64,000 nucleotides of DNA from Kitagawia praeruptora (GCA_037693485.1 CM075348.1:121469609-121533608); one strand, 5' to 3'. Counted from the stretch's first letter, positions 53,801 through 63,771 are shown. Numbers and translations: made by a program. The notes: generated by a model from the letters alone, not told the origin.

Positions 53801-54880
53801 CAAGCACCAAAGGATTGGCATGATAAATTTGATACTGTGGTCTTGTCTAACGGTTATTTTCTTAACCAAGCAGACAAGTGTGTATATAGCAAATTTGATA
53901 CTTCTGGTAAAGGAGTTATAATTTGTTTATATGTGGATGACATGTTGATTTTTGGGACTGACCAAAATCAAGTGGATAAAACCAAGAAGTTCTTGTCATC
54001 TAATTTTGATATGAAAGACATGGGGGAGGCTGAGGTGATTCTTGGTATAAGGATCAAGCGAGAGAACAATGGCATTTCAATTTCTCAATCTCATTATATT
54101 GAGAAGATTCTTAAAAGATTTAACTTTAAGGATTGTTCTCCTGTTAGCACTCCTCTTGATCCTAGTATTAAACTCCTACCTAATGCAGGTGTTGCAGTAT
54201 CTCAACTTGAATACTCAAGGGCTATTGGTAGTCTCATGTATGCCATGATAAGCACTAGGCCAGATATTGCCTATGCTGTTGGAAAGCTTAGTAGGTATAC
54301 TAGCAAGCCAAGTACACATCATTGGCTAGCCTTAAGCCAAGTGTTCAAATACTTGAAAGGAACCATGGATTATGGTTTGTCATATACTGGATTTCCTTCG
54401 GTTATTGAAGGTCATTCAGATGCAAGTTGGATTTCCAATAAGGAAGATCATTCTTCCACAAGTGGATGGGTATTCCTTCTTGGGGGAGGTGCTATCTCTT
54501 GGGCATCAAAGAAACAAAGTTGCATTACTGATTCAACGATGGAATCTGAATTTGTGGCATTATCAGCGGCTGGTAAAGAAGCTGAATGGCTAAGAAATCT
54601 GATTTACGAGATTCCATTGTGGCCTAAACCGATATCTCCCATATCTATCAGGTGTGATAGTGAATCTGCCTTGTCTAATGCTTATAGACAAGTGTTCAAA
54701 GGCAAGTCTAGACACTTAGGTGTTAGACACAGCATGATTCGTGAGCTAATCACGCATGGTGTTATATCAGTGGAGTTTATAAGAACTCAACATAATTTAG
54801 CCGATCATCTAACCAAAGGGTTGAGTAGAGATCTTGTGCACAAGTCGGCTGTAGGGATGGGATTAAAGTCCATCGAATAA
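50879..54880 (+). CDS. Copia Gag-Pol polyprotein (1333 aa, intact)
   Basis: Domains in order: UBN2-type gag (about 15-200), zinc knuckle CWKCGKPGHFKKDC (258-271), aspartic protease WWIDSGATSHVC (Asp 329), pre-integrase HARLGHVHYKRI, integrase with D546 (FIDDATRY), D588 (RTDRGGEY) and E621 (NGVAERKN), reverse transcriptase with YVDDM (about 1018-1022), and RNase H from HSDASW (Asp 1181) to ADHLTKGL. D588-x32-E621 is three residues shorter than the classical 35 spacing. In the pre-integrase finger only one Cys (KFKTC) is visible where a C-x2-C pair is expected. The start is the first ATG after the LTR; no stop or frameshift. It would supply all proteins for copying and inserting the element. 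Confidence 0.96.
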   Translation: MANSESARDMTSKFAKLDKFEGQDFRRWQKKMHFLLTTLKVVYVLSTPIPEVVEDETAEQTRRRCKWENADYICRGHILNGMSDSLFDVYQNVESAKELWDSLESKYMAEDASSKKFLVSNFMNYKMVDSRPVMEQYNELLRILGQFAQHNLKMDESISVSGVIDKLPPSWKDFKHSLKHNKEDMTLVQLGSHFRIEEALRTQEIENNPKGKNQVSNSSVNMVEDGGSSKNSKYGKGDKRKFKGNNNNSSNKKPKMACWKCGKPGHFKKDCRVGKGKQEKQNAGPSGSKDPELQQGQILMQNCNSSQNYVSLISEAFYVQDDNVAWWIDSGATSHVCKDLRWFIDFQPIEDGSILKMGNVATEPIKGLGNVKIVFTSGKCILLNKVLYVPGIRKNLLSGVVLNNCGYKQVYESDKYILSKHGSFVGFGYLCNGMFMLNVNTPFIDESACMASTSTSNNLNKPELWHARLGHVHYKRIKDMSKMSLIPAIDLDNEKFKTCMLTKITRKPFKEVNRVSGFLELIHSDLCDFHSTPSLGNKKYVVTFIDDATRYCYVYLLHAKDEALDFFKIFKEEVELHQSTMIKNLRTDRGGEYYDPVYFQSTGIIHQTTAPYTPQQNGVAERKNRTLKEMVNSLLSYSGLSEGFWGEAMLTACYLLNRIPSKRNKITPYELWYKESPKLSFLRVWGCRAVVRLTEPKRRNLGERGIDCIFVGYAEHSIAYRFYVLESNDYVSVNSIIESRDAIFDENRFTSIPRPRDMLQISSSRNSVSTEDVNGPSEPRRSTRARKAKSFGDDFHLYLVEGSRDEIEYQYQYCFLIEEDPNTFSEAMKSRDVAFWKEAIQDEMNSIMNNNTWELSDLPPGCKALGNRWIFKRKMKVDGTIDKFKARLVIQGFRQKEGIDYFDTYAPVARTSTIRLLIALAAIHNLVIHQMDVKTAFLNGELDEEIYMKQPEGFVMPGCENKVCKLKKSIYGLKQAPKDWHDKFDTVVLSNGYFLNQADKCVYSKFDTSGKGVIICLYVDDMLIFGTDQNQVDKTKKFLSSNFDMKDMGEAEVILGIRIKRENNGISISQSHYIEKILKRFNFKDCSPVSTPLDPSIKLLPNAGVAVSQLEYSRAIGSLMYAMISTRPDIAYAVGKLSRYTSKPSTHHWLALSQVFKYLKGTMDYGLSYTGFPSVIEGHSDASWISNKEDHSSTSGWVFLLGGGAISWASKKQSCITDSTMESEFVALSAAGKEAEWLRNLIYEIPLWPKPISPISIRCDSESALSNAYRQVFKGKSRHLGVRHSMIRELITHGVISVEFIRTQHNLADHLTKGLSRDLVHKSAVGMGLKSIE

Positions 54881-55394
54881 CCTCTCATGTTGAGATACCC
54901 AATTCCCATCTAATATGACATTAGGTGCTGAATTCAATGTGGAAAGCTTAACATTTAGAGATTGGAACACATTAAAGCATCATCCCAAGGTATGTGTTCA
55001 GACCTGCAAGTTGAGGAGGTTGAAGTTTGTCTTCTTAATAGTTCTTTTGAAAAATTGCATATGCAGGTGCGAGAATAAAAGAACTACCTATATGAGCATG
55101 AAGTTTAGCCGCTTCAAGAAGCTAGGACTTGGCTTTGATATGCTTATGAAGGATTAGGACACTAGGCTAGTAAAAGATAGTGTCAAGTAAGAACATTTGA
55201 GAATGTAAATTTATGTGTATATTATCTTCATGTATTCAATATGAATAGTAAAGGTTCAATCCATAGTGATACCTTGGTATTCGAATATTTGGAATGTGTA
55301 ATATACTAATGTGAAATTCAATCGTCACGATATTTCATTTATGCATAAGTTTGTCGTTTGTTGTGATTTTGTTTAGTTAATCATGGATTACGCT
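54881..55394. other. Copia 3' non-coding region
   Basis: Between the polyprotein stop and the polypurine tract. The 80-codon frame at 54915-55157 has no resemblance to a known family. Confidence 0.5.
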
Positions 55395-55409
55395 AAAATG
55401 GGGGAGGAT
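55395..55409 (+). promoter_or_regulatory. Copia polypurine tract
   Basis: AAAATGGGGGAGGAT ends exactly at the start of the 3' LTR. Confidence 0.85.
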
Positions 55410-55907
55410 TGTTGGATATTTTAGTGTAATTGGATTGGCTAGTTGATCAATGTAATCGTAATGTTACATCGAACAAGTCGGGAGAATGCGGAGTGCATGC
55501 TCTGTTCGAGTTCGTTATGATTTCAGAATTATTGCTTATGAGACATGTCTATTGGCATCAAATACATCTGTTGGAAATGAGATGTGTCTATTGGAAAAGA
55601 CACACCTTGAGGTGTGTCTATTGGCATTGGACATGACTGTTGGAAATGAGATGTGTCTATTGGAAAAGACACATCTTGAGGTGTGTCTATTGGCAATAGA
55701 CACATCTGTTGACATCTATAAATAGGTGTGGCATTGATCATTTTAAAGGGAGGTTCATTTTGAAATACACAGCAATATACATTCTTTCTTCTTGCAGATT
55801 TTCTGACTTTATCCGATTGAATTATTTGGGTGAACCACAAATAACTTCAATCTGAAAGTGATTACACGACTTCAGAAAAATCCAAGTTATCACCCAATTC
55901 CCCAACA
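55410..55907 (+). mobile_element. 3' LTR of the copia element
   Basis: 498 bp, same as the 5' LTR by eye, including both U3 repeat blocks. Followed by TTATT. Confidence 0.95.
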
Positions 55908-56423
55908 TTATTTAGTTTCAAGCTACACACAATTGTTTATTGATGTTAGAAGTTTCATGTTTGATAAAAGTACCCAAACAAAACAATATCCAATTGGCTC
56001 TTTTGTCTGGTCATTCTTTGTAAGAAATTAAATTAGTTTTGTTGTGTAATTAGTGTGTTTGATCTCTGAAGTTTTAAACACAAATTAAATTACTTAAAAA
56101 CATACTACATAACTATAATAACCTACTTGATTTATATTTGTTCGTTTCTTTTTTTCAGATAATCTAATATTATATAGGGATATTTACAAAAATACATAAA
56201 ATTTTAATAATTTTTTCCAATTTTACTACCATACAACTATCATTTCACTTCTATAAAATCATTTTTTCAAAAATATTACCTCATTATAATTTTATGTTTT
56301 CAATATTTCAAAAATACTATACCTTGCTCAATTGCAACTTTTGCAACCTCATTTGCAACTTTGATAATACAAATTTCTGATTGCAATTTCTGGGGTTCAG
56401 ATGTCATTTTCGACCACTTTTTT

Positions 56424-56489
<66 letters not shown>
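55908..56489. other. AT-rich flank with a truncated foldback end and (AT)n run
   Basis: 55913-56330 has no recognised feature. 56335-56425 (GCAACTTTTGCAACCTCA to AATTTCTGATTGCAATTTC and TTCAGATGTCATTTTCGACC) matches the right end of the foldback element at 57654-58225, so it is a remnant of that family. (AT)n follows from 56427. Confidence 0.6.
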
Positions 56490-56493
<4 letters not shown>

Positions 56494-56871
56494 CCTTTGC
56501 TCCATACAGAACACTCTTATATAACAAACAACAAAGAACACCTTAGATCTATTAGATCCTTTGGCCCCGCCAGGGGCACCCAATACAAAAAATTATTATT
56601 TTTTTACCCTCTATCAAGCCAGAAAAAAAATAAAAAAAAAACTAAAACAAAAAAATTTACTGTTCATGATGACGTCACTGATGACGTCATCATCATGAAC
56701 AGTAACTTTTTAAATTTTTTTTATTTTTTTTTTGAGATGATGGATGGATAGAGGGTAAAAAAATAAGAACTTTTTGTATTGGGTGGCCCCGCCAGGGGCA
56801 ATGGATCTATTAGATATGAGGTGTTCTTTATTGTTTGTTATATAAGGTGTTTGCTATGGAGTCCAACCCTA
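56490..56871. mobile_element. Foldback MITE 1 in a TA microsatellite
   Basis: The two halves are inverted copies over ~150 bp. The left holds TCCATACAGAACACTCTTAT, ATATAACAAACAACAAAGAA, GGCCCCGCCAGGGGCACCC and AATACAAAAA. The right holds the reverse complement with minor changes. The centre is a palindrome around ACTGTTCATGATGACGTCA. Both ends abut TA repeats, as in Micron-type MITEs. No coding. Confidence 0.8.
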
Positions 56872-57171
56872 TATATATATATATATATATATATAAATGG
56901 CCCCGCCAGGAGCACCCACAATTAATATCAATGGCCCCGCCAGGGGCACCCACACACTAATCAAATACACCCTCACACACAGAATCACACCTGATCCCCT
57001 CCATTTTTAATTTGATTTTTCCCGTCAATCGGTGATATTTTTTTTAAATCTAATTTCACCACATTTTTCTTCATCTCCCAACGATTAGTTTGCATACCAT
57101 ATATGCTATATTTCGATTTAGTTTTCTAAGTTTTCCATTAAACGAGGTTTTCCCTAGATCCTTATAACTCA

Positions 57172-57252
<81 letters not shown>
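56872..57252. repeat. TA microsatellites and two more copies of the GC hairpin motif
   Basis: (TA)n at 56872-56895 and 57172-57252. Between them GGCCCCGCCAGGAGCACCCA (56900) and GGCCCCGCCAGGGGCACCCA (56934) lie about 35 bp apart, then an AT-rich stretch. Probably a remnant of another foldback element. Confidence 0.6.
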
Positions 57253-57256
<4 letters not shown>

Positions 57257-57641
57257 TCTTGTTCTAATAAAAACTAACTTACAATAGAAACTAAACCTAA
57301 ATTAAATATTTCAAGCTAATCTAATGACCAAATTAGGGGTACTCCAATACAAAAAACGTTTAAAATTATTGGCTCTATTCAACAAAAATAAAAAAATTAA
57401 AAAAAGTTACTGTTCACGCGATGACGTGGCATGTGAACAGTAACTTTTTTTTAATTTTTTTAAAATTTTTTTTTTAAATTTTTGTTGAATAGAGCCAAGA
57501 ATTTTATAAGTTTTTTGTGAAGGTGCCCCTAGCGGGGCCATTAAAATAAATGAAATATAATTTATTTAGTGTAGGTTTCTAGTTTCTATTCTAAGGTTGG
57601 TTTCTATTCTAAGGTTGGTTTCTATTTGAACGCTAGCCTAT
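57253..57641. mobile_element. Foldback MITE 2 in a TA microsatellite
   Basis: Ends GAGTCTTGTTCTAATAAAAA and its diverged reverse complement (TCTATTTGAACGCTAGCC). Inverted inner parts ATTGGCTCTATTCAACAAAA and its complement, a centre palindrome around TTACTGTTCACGCGATGACG, and one GTGCCCCTAGCGGGGCC hairpin. Flanked by TA runs on both sides. The right end repeats TTTCTATTCTAAGGTTGG twice. Confidence 0.75.
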
Positions 57642-57653
57642 ATATATATATAT

Positions 57654-58225
57654 ATTCCAAAAAACTGTTCAAAAATGACATCTGAAAGCTGGAACTTGTA
57701 ATCAGAAATTCGTATCATCTAAGTTGCAAATGAGTTTACAAGGCCCCGCCAGGGGCACTCATAATTGGTGGATTTCTGATTTGCAACTTTCAGTTTTCAG
57801 TTGCAACTTTTGCAATCTCAGTTGCAACTTTTGCAACTTTTGCAAACTCAGTTGCAACTTTTGCAACCTCAGTTGCAATTTTTGCAACTGAGCTTAACCT
57901 CAGTTGCAACTTTTGCAACCTCAGTTGCAACGTTTGCAACTTTAGCAACCTCAGTTGCAACTTTTGCAACCTCAGTTGCAACTGAGGTTTGCAATCTCAG
58001 TTTCAACTTTTGCAACCTGAGTTGCAACTTTTGCAACTGAAAACTGAAAGTTGCAAATCAGAAATTCACCAATTATGAGTGCCACTGTCGGGCCTTGCAA
58101 CCCAAATCCACCAATTATGAGTGCCCCTGGCGGGGCCTTGCAAGCTCATTTGCAACTGAGATGCTACGAATTTCTGATTGCAATTTACAGTTTTCAGATG
58201 CCATTTTTGAGCAGTTTTTTGGAAT
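57654..58225. mobile_element. Foldback MITE 3 with TTGCAAC minisatellite core
   Basis: Left end ATTCCAAAAAACTGTTCAAA, then TGACATCTGAAAGC, GGCCCCGCCAGGGGCACTC and ATAATTGGTGG. The right end carries the inverted copy, ending TTTGAGCAGTTTTTTGGAAT. The core (57790-58040) is ~8 imperfect copies of CAGTTGCAACTTTTGCAACCT (first 20 bp constant), itself able to fold. TA runs flank both ends. The open frames across the core (QLQLLQ repeats) are by-products. Confidence 0.8.
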
Positions 58226-58258
58226 ATATCTATATATATATATATCCACCAATTTTGG

Positions 58259-58308
<50 letters not shown>

Positions 58309-58312
58309 CCAA
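58226..58312. repeat. (TA)n microsatellite
   Basis: TA dinucleotide runs interrupted by CCACCAATTTTGGATTC, which is half of the MITE 3 end region. Nothing else seen. Confidence 0.8.
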
Positions 58313-59340
58313 AAAAGTGGTTACTAGTGTTTATTTAATTAGTAGATATCTCTTGAAGCATCTACTGATTAAATAAACCTTATTCATCTAATTAAATTTA
58401 TTTAATTAGATGAATATTATTTTTAAAATGTTTTCTTACAATCGCTTTGTTTCGGAATAATAATAAAGATATTCCAATGGTTATAAATGAGACATCTTCG
58501 ATTAAAAATATCTGGAATGATATTGATAAATGTTATTTGAATGGTTATTTAATTCAATGAATATTAATTATAATATTCATTTAAAAAGGGATTATTGAAT
58601 AGTTATTCTTTAGATATTCTAAGTGTTCTAAGGGTGATTAAATATTGTTAAAAGGTTATTCAAGGAATTTCATAGTGAAATGAATGTATGTCTTGAATGG
58701 AGACACTGATGATATACCTGTATAAATGTTTTCCAGTGGTTATAAAACGGAAATATGGAAATGTGAAATGTGAAATGTGAAGTAGAAATGTGAAATGGAA
58801 ATGGGAAATGGAAATGATATATGTGAATGGAAATGGAAACGGAAAATGGAAAATGGAAAATATGGAATGATGTTTTATAAATGGAATAACGATTTGATAA
58901 AAAGGGGGATTGCAACAGTAAGCGTAAGAGGCTGTGTGTGTGGCATAGTCTGGCACTCAAAATTTTATTACGGCCCAAGAGTTGCCGAAGGGGGATGTAG
59001 CAGGTGGCCTCCCTCTAGGGATGATGACGAGGTTGGATTATTCCTTCTACTATTAGTAAACAGATATCAGGTACGATTAGGCGACTGATCATCGTCCTAA
59101 CGTATCAGGCGACAACAGATATCCCCAAAGTATTTAAAGAAAGAATTGATAATGGTTATAGATTGACATACTGAAAAAGGAAAAATGGTATGAAATTATG
59201 GAATTATTTTTATGGTTGGAAGAGAAATTGATATTATATTATCAATAAGTGATTTCATATTAAATAACCAGCAAGTTTATGTTGGTGTATTATTGCGCAA
59301 ACAAGATGTGGCTATTTATGGTAATAATCTATTTAATTAC
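58313..59340 (+). mobile_element. LTR fragment related to the 4.67 kb solo LTR
   Basis: Contains the 15 bp phrase GCGACTGATCATCGT (about 59079) also found at 4666 in the solo LTR, similar AT-rich ATGAATATTATTT blocks, and a GC-richer part (GGCGACAACAGATATCC) in the corresponding place. No complete ends: a TA microsatellite bounds it on the left, and Z starts at 59341 on the right. The GAAATGTGAAATG-type repeats at 58750-58860 are internal slippage. Assignment is by short shared blocks only. Confidence 0.45.
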
Positions 59341-59846
59341 TGATATGGGCCAAAAATAAGCCCTAAAGACACATTTAATGTGGCATTAAATGAACCTAGT
59401 TTGGTCCAAGGTTAAAGCCCATCAATGAGGCCCAAAACCCTAATTAAATAATAAATTCGTAGTTGATTAATCAGCTAATAAAAAGACTCCGTTATTGAGT
59501 CCAAAGGGGAACCAATTCCTTTAAAGAGTAGCCCCCAAGTCATATGAGTCCAATATGAATCAGCCTTCCTCATGGAAGGATCCAGAATTCTATCTAAAAC
59601 GGGTATCTTGTCCAGCAAGATACCAAACCCTAATTTCAAGGCCCCCGAGGCCTATATAAGGACATGCTCCTTCATATACAGAACTACGTTTTTTGGCTTG
59701 ATTCTTGATATTTGCAAGATACGTAGGCATCTTGTGAGGACTCGATTTAGGTCACGAAACACTCGATCAGCCATTAAAGCTCGAAGCTTCCTTAAACCCT
59801 AGCATTCAATATCTAATAAATACACCCTACTTTTTGTTCTACAACA
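59341..59846 (+). mobile_element. 5' LTR of Tat element Z
   Basis: TGATATGGGCC to CTACAACA, 506 bp, homologous to the LTRs of X and Y but clearly diverged. Followed by the primer binding site and gag. The 3' LTR lies outside the window, so the target duplication cannot be checked. Confidence 0.9.
59653..59726 (+). promoter_or_regulatory. LTR TATA box and covarying two-stem hairpin, Z
   Basis: TATATAAG (59653-59660). Outer stem CTACGT (59684-59689) with ACGTAG (59721-59726). Inner stem TCTTG (59703-59707) with CAAGA (59715-59719), a different sequence from X and Y but still paired. Confidence 0.65.
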
Positions 59847-59848
59847 TT

Positions 59849-59866
59849 TGGCGCCGTCTGTGGGAA
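59849..59866 (+). promoter_or_regulatory. Primer binding site of Z
   Basis: TGGCGCCGTCTGTGGGAA, 2 bp after the LTR. Confidence 0.85.
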
Positions 59867-59882
59867 CTCTCGGACATCAACC

Positions 59883-61163
59883 ATGGTTACCACACGAAGA
59901 ACATCAGTCGCAGTACCTTCTGAAACCAACACCAGCACCACTGCACCCCCGGTTGGAGGACAGGTGCCCCCAGGAGTGGGCTCTCAACCACTGGTCACTG
60001 GAGCGGGTTCTCAATCACTGATAACTCAGCCTCCAAGAACCGAAACACAAACTCATGAATCGTTACCTCAAGGGACGAATCCCCCTATTCAAGGGACGAG
60101 TTCCCTACAGATGTTGGTTGCCCCCTTAGGAAGACAATCCGTTCCCCCCACTGCTCATATCTCAACTTCCGTAATTCCGGTAAGCACCGACCCCATGTAT
60201 GGGTTACCTAATTACCCTCCATATCAGGCCGGACCAAGCGGTCATGCCCTTCAAATCCATGATCCGTACATGGATTACTCAGGTCCTTATTCTGATGATT
60301 CATCCTCGGAAGATGAGGATGTCCTCCCTAGGAGGCGTCGTCCAAGTAAGGAACCCATGGGTCAATCTCGTCAAAGAATTCGTAATGAACCCCCCCTAAC
60401 GGCTGCTGAAAAAATCAAGATTCATGAAGCTAAGATCCAGAAGCTGAAGGAGGACATAGAAAGGGAGCAACAGAGACAGAACCAGGGGCGACCCCCACCG
60501 ACAGCAAGAGTAGAGATTCCCTTTGTTGATCTAGAAGGGACTCCGAGGAGAGAGAGGAGGACCGAGATCCCTAGAAGCAGAAACGCGAGGGTTGAAATCC
60601 CCAGAGCTGATCCCAAAGATCTCATGCATCTTGGAGATCCTGATGATCCAACCCCTCCTTTTACTGAGGAGGTGATGAATGCACACATATCTCGGAAGTT
60701 CAAGATGCCCACAATAAAGGCCTATGATAGAACAGGAGATCCCGCTAATCATGTAAGGACATTTACCAACGCGTTACTATTACAACCAGCCAGCGACGCC
60801 TTAAAGTGCAGGGCGTTTCCCCAAACCCTAGCAGGCATGGCACAACGTTGGTACAGCCGTTTGCCACCCAACTCTATTGCCTCTTTTAAGGAGCTAAGTA
60901 ATGCTTTCGTAAGCCAGTTCATCAGCGGAAGGATTCATGAGAAGGATTCTGCATCTCTCATGACTGTGATACAAGGAAAGAATGAGAATTGCCGATTCCA
61001 CAAAGATGTTGGCCATGACACCGATGACTGTAGGCAATTGAAAGATGAGATTGAGTTCCTAATACGAAGAGGAAGATTGAATAAGTTCTGTAAAGATGGG
61101 AATCAAGAAAACCCAAGACAGTGGTCTCAATTGGATTTGATGATTCGGACCTTGAAGGGGTAA
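59883..61163 (+). pseudogene. gag: Gag of Tat element Z with internal deletion
   Basis: Homologous to Y Gag: MVTTRR start, PNYPPYQAGPSGHALQIHD, then an acidic patch and the gag core (AYDRTGDPANHVRTF, FPQTLAGMAQRWYSRLP). After MTVIQGKNEN the sequence jumps straight to CRFHKDVGHDTDDC. About 160 residues present in Y are missing, including the rest of the gag domain and the basic linker. After FCKDGNQEN a further deletion joins the frame out of phase to pol. The product would have an N-terminal half and a zinc knuckle only. Confidence 0.9.
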
Positions 61164-62227
61164 AGTTCCCCCACGATGATCCACTAGTGATTGCACCTGT
61201 GATAGGCAATTCCCAAGTCAAGAGAGTCTTGATAGAAAATGGAGCTTCAGTGGACATTTTGTTTCATGATGCCTTTTTGAAGATGGGATATACCGAGTCC
61301 CAGTTAACACCATCCAATATGCCCATATATGGGTTCAATGGAGTTGAATCGAAAGTTGAGGGAACAATTCAGCTCCCCCTGACTATGGGGCAAGAACCCC
61401 GGGAGGCAACTCAGATGCTAAATTTTTTGGTTATTAAGGCCACCTCCACCTACAATGGTATCCTAGGTAGGACGGGACTTCATGCTTTCAAGGCGGTTGC
61501 CTCCACTTATCATTTGAAGATTAAGTTCCCAACCAGAAATGGTGTGGGAGAAGAGAAAGGAGATCAAAAAATGGCAAGGAGTTGTAACGTGGCCGCACTA
61601 AGGCCAGATGGAATCGGGGGGCAAGTCCTTCCAATCGAGGATATGGATGTTCGTGAAGATGAGGAGCGGAGAGGAAAACCCGCAGAGGACTTGGTTCCCA
61701 TACCATTGGAATTGGGAGATTCTGAAAAAGTTACTTACATCGGGGCATCATTGAAAGATCCCTTGAAAACCAAGTTGATCACTTTCTTGAAAGACAACAG
61801 TGACGTCTTTGCATGGACAGCGGCTGATATGCCAGGGATAGATCCCCAATTGATAACACACAACTTAAATGTGGATCCGAACCGGAATGCAGTGAAACAA
61901 AAAAAGAGAAATTTTGCCCCTGAAAGGCAAGAAGCAATAAAGCAAGAAGTTGACAAACTCATAGAGGCGGGGTTCATTGAGGAAATTCAGTTTCCAGAAT
62001 GGTTGGCCAATCCTGTAATGGTCAAGAAGGCTAATGGAAAATGGAGGATGTGTATAGACTTCACAGATCTGAACGACGCATGCCCTAAGGACTGTTTTCC
62101 CCTACCTAGGATTGACATGTTGATAGATGCCACGGCTGGGCACGAAATGTTGAGTTTCATGGATGGCTTTAGTGGCTACAACCAGATCAAGATGCATAAG
62201 GACGATATTCCTAAGGTATCGGATTAG
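61121..62227 (+). pseudogene. Protease and N-terminal reverse transcriptase of Z
   Basis: Protease: VLIENGASVD, NMPIYGFNGVESKVEG, YNGILGRTGLH. The catalytic Asp of Y (IDNGAS) is Glu here, which would be expected to abolish activity. Then a linker (DMPGIDPQLITHNLNVDP) and the RT fingers (FIEEIQFPEWLANPVMVKK, FTDLNDACPKD, GFSGYNQIKMHKDD). The frame ends at SD with TAG (62225-62227). There the RT palm, including YVDD, and all of RNase H are deleted. This is the best view in the window of the protease to RT junction of the family. Confidence 0.9.
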
Positions 62228-63771
62228 CAGGAGCATTAAGGGTCAAAAATCTAAAAGTTTGTGGAGATTCAAGGCTAGTTGTGGCCCAAGTCAATGGAGA
62301 GTTTGAGGCGAAAGATGAAACTATGGTTAGGTACTTGAGGGTTGTCAAGGCTGTAATGACTCAGTTCGATGAATGCTACGTTGAGCACATTCCGAGGGAG
62401 GAAAATGTCAAGGCCGATGCCTTATCTAAGTTTACCTCTTCCGAGATAGAGAATTATTCTGGTAGTGTCTATTTCCAAGTTCTGAGAGCTCCCACTATTG
62501 ATTCAAAGCTGGTAGCACCTATCGGAACTAGAGAATGTTGGATAGACCCGATTAAGAGGCATATTGAGATCGGTTGGCTCCCGACTAATGCCTTGGAGGC
62601 ACGAAGACTGTCAGTGAGGGCGTTAAGGTATGCTCTGATTGAAGGGATCCTCTATAAGAAATCCTATGTGATTCCGTATCTGAAGTGCCTAAGGCCCGAA
62701 GAAGCTAAGTCAGCACTAGAAGAGGTCCATGAGGGAATTTGTGGACAGCACCTGGGGGCCAGGGCCCTAGCTCATAAGATAGTCAGACTCGGGTTCTATT
62801 GGCCAGAGATGATGGCCGATGCCAAGGAATACGTGAAAAAGTGTGATCGGTGTCAGAAGCACGCACCAGTGGTTAGGCAGCCACCAGAGATGTTGACGTC
62901 TGTCAGTTCTCCAATTCCTTTTGCTATGTGGGGGATGGATATATTGGGGCCTTTTCCTATGGCCACCGCTCAAAGGAAGTTTCTAATTGTAGCTATTGAT
63001 TATTTCACGAAATGGATCGAGGCTAAGCCTTTGGCTAAGATCACAACTAAACAAGTTATGCAGTTCTTCTAGGAGAACGTCATATGCAGATATGGAATAC
63101 CGCGGATCCTAGTTACGGACAATGGGTTGCAATTTAATAACAAAGAGTTTAAGGATTATTGTGATGAGAATGGAGTCGAACTTCGGTTCACCTCAGTTGC
63201 CCATCCTCAAGCTAATGGGCAAGCTGAGGTTGCTAATCGGATCATCCTGGATGGACTCAAGAAAAGGGTGGAACGCTCCAGAAACACTTGGGTGGATGAG
63301 TTACTACCTATACTCTGGGCATACCGTACCACATGCAAAGTGACTACTGGAACAACCCCATTCATGTTAGCTTATGGAGCTGAAGCTATTGTACCAGTAG
63401 AAATCATGCACGCATCCCCACGAGTGGAGGCCTTTGAGCCTGGCACTAATGAGGAAGGAATGAGGCTAGCCCTTGACTTGATCAATGAAGTAAGGGATGA
63501 AGCCCATGCTAGAAATGTTGAACATCAGAAGAAAGCCTCCTTTTATTATAACTTGAGGGTGAAAGAAAGGTTCTTCCGTCAAGGGGACTTGGTACTCAGA
63601 AAGATCGAAGCATCAGGGGTAGGACAAAAGGGAAAGTTGGCACCAAATTGGGAAGGCCCATATCGTGTCAAAGGAACATTAGGACGAGGATCTTACAAAC
63701 TGGAAACCTTGGACGGGGTTGAGGTGCCCCGGACTTGGCATGCATTGAACCTCAAGGTTTACTATGTTTAA
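62228..63771 (+). pseudogene. Second RNase H (partial) and integrase of Z
   Basis: Starts inside the second RNase H (LRVKNLKVCGDSRLVVAQV, REENVKADALSKFTS). It continues through the linker and zinc finger (EEVHEGICGQHLGARALAH, CDRCQKHA) into integrase: AIDYFTKWIEAK, VTDNGLQFNN, ANGQAEVAN and the C-terminal KLAPNWEGPYRV block. A TAG at 63070-63072 replaces the Trp seen in X (QFFWEN). Unlike X, the frame is intact at the DILGPFPM position. D, D and E are all present; with the single stop this is the least damaged integrase here. Confidence 0.92.

Larger units (their letters stand above)
50354..55907 (+). mobile_element. Complete Ty1/copia retrotransposon (5554 bp), apparently intact and young
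   Basis: Two 498 bp LTRs (50354-50851 and 55410-55907) starting TGTTGGATATT and ending CCCCAACA, identical as far as I can compare by eye. Perfect 5 bp target duplication TTATT (50349-50353 and 55908-55912). One open frame codes for the whole Gag-Pol. The polypurine tract is AAAATGGGGGAGGAT before the 3' LTR. The gag type (UBN2) and domain order PR-INT-RT-RH are those of plant copia elements of the Tork/TNT1 kind (lineage inferred). It may be able to move. Confidence 0.95.

Noticed and set aside
56401..56751. 116-codon frame starting before the TA run
   Set aside because: It runs through (TA)n and MITE 1; no biological coding signal.
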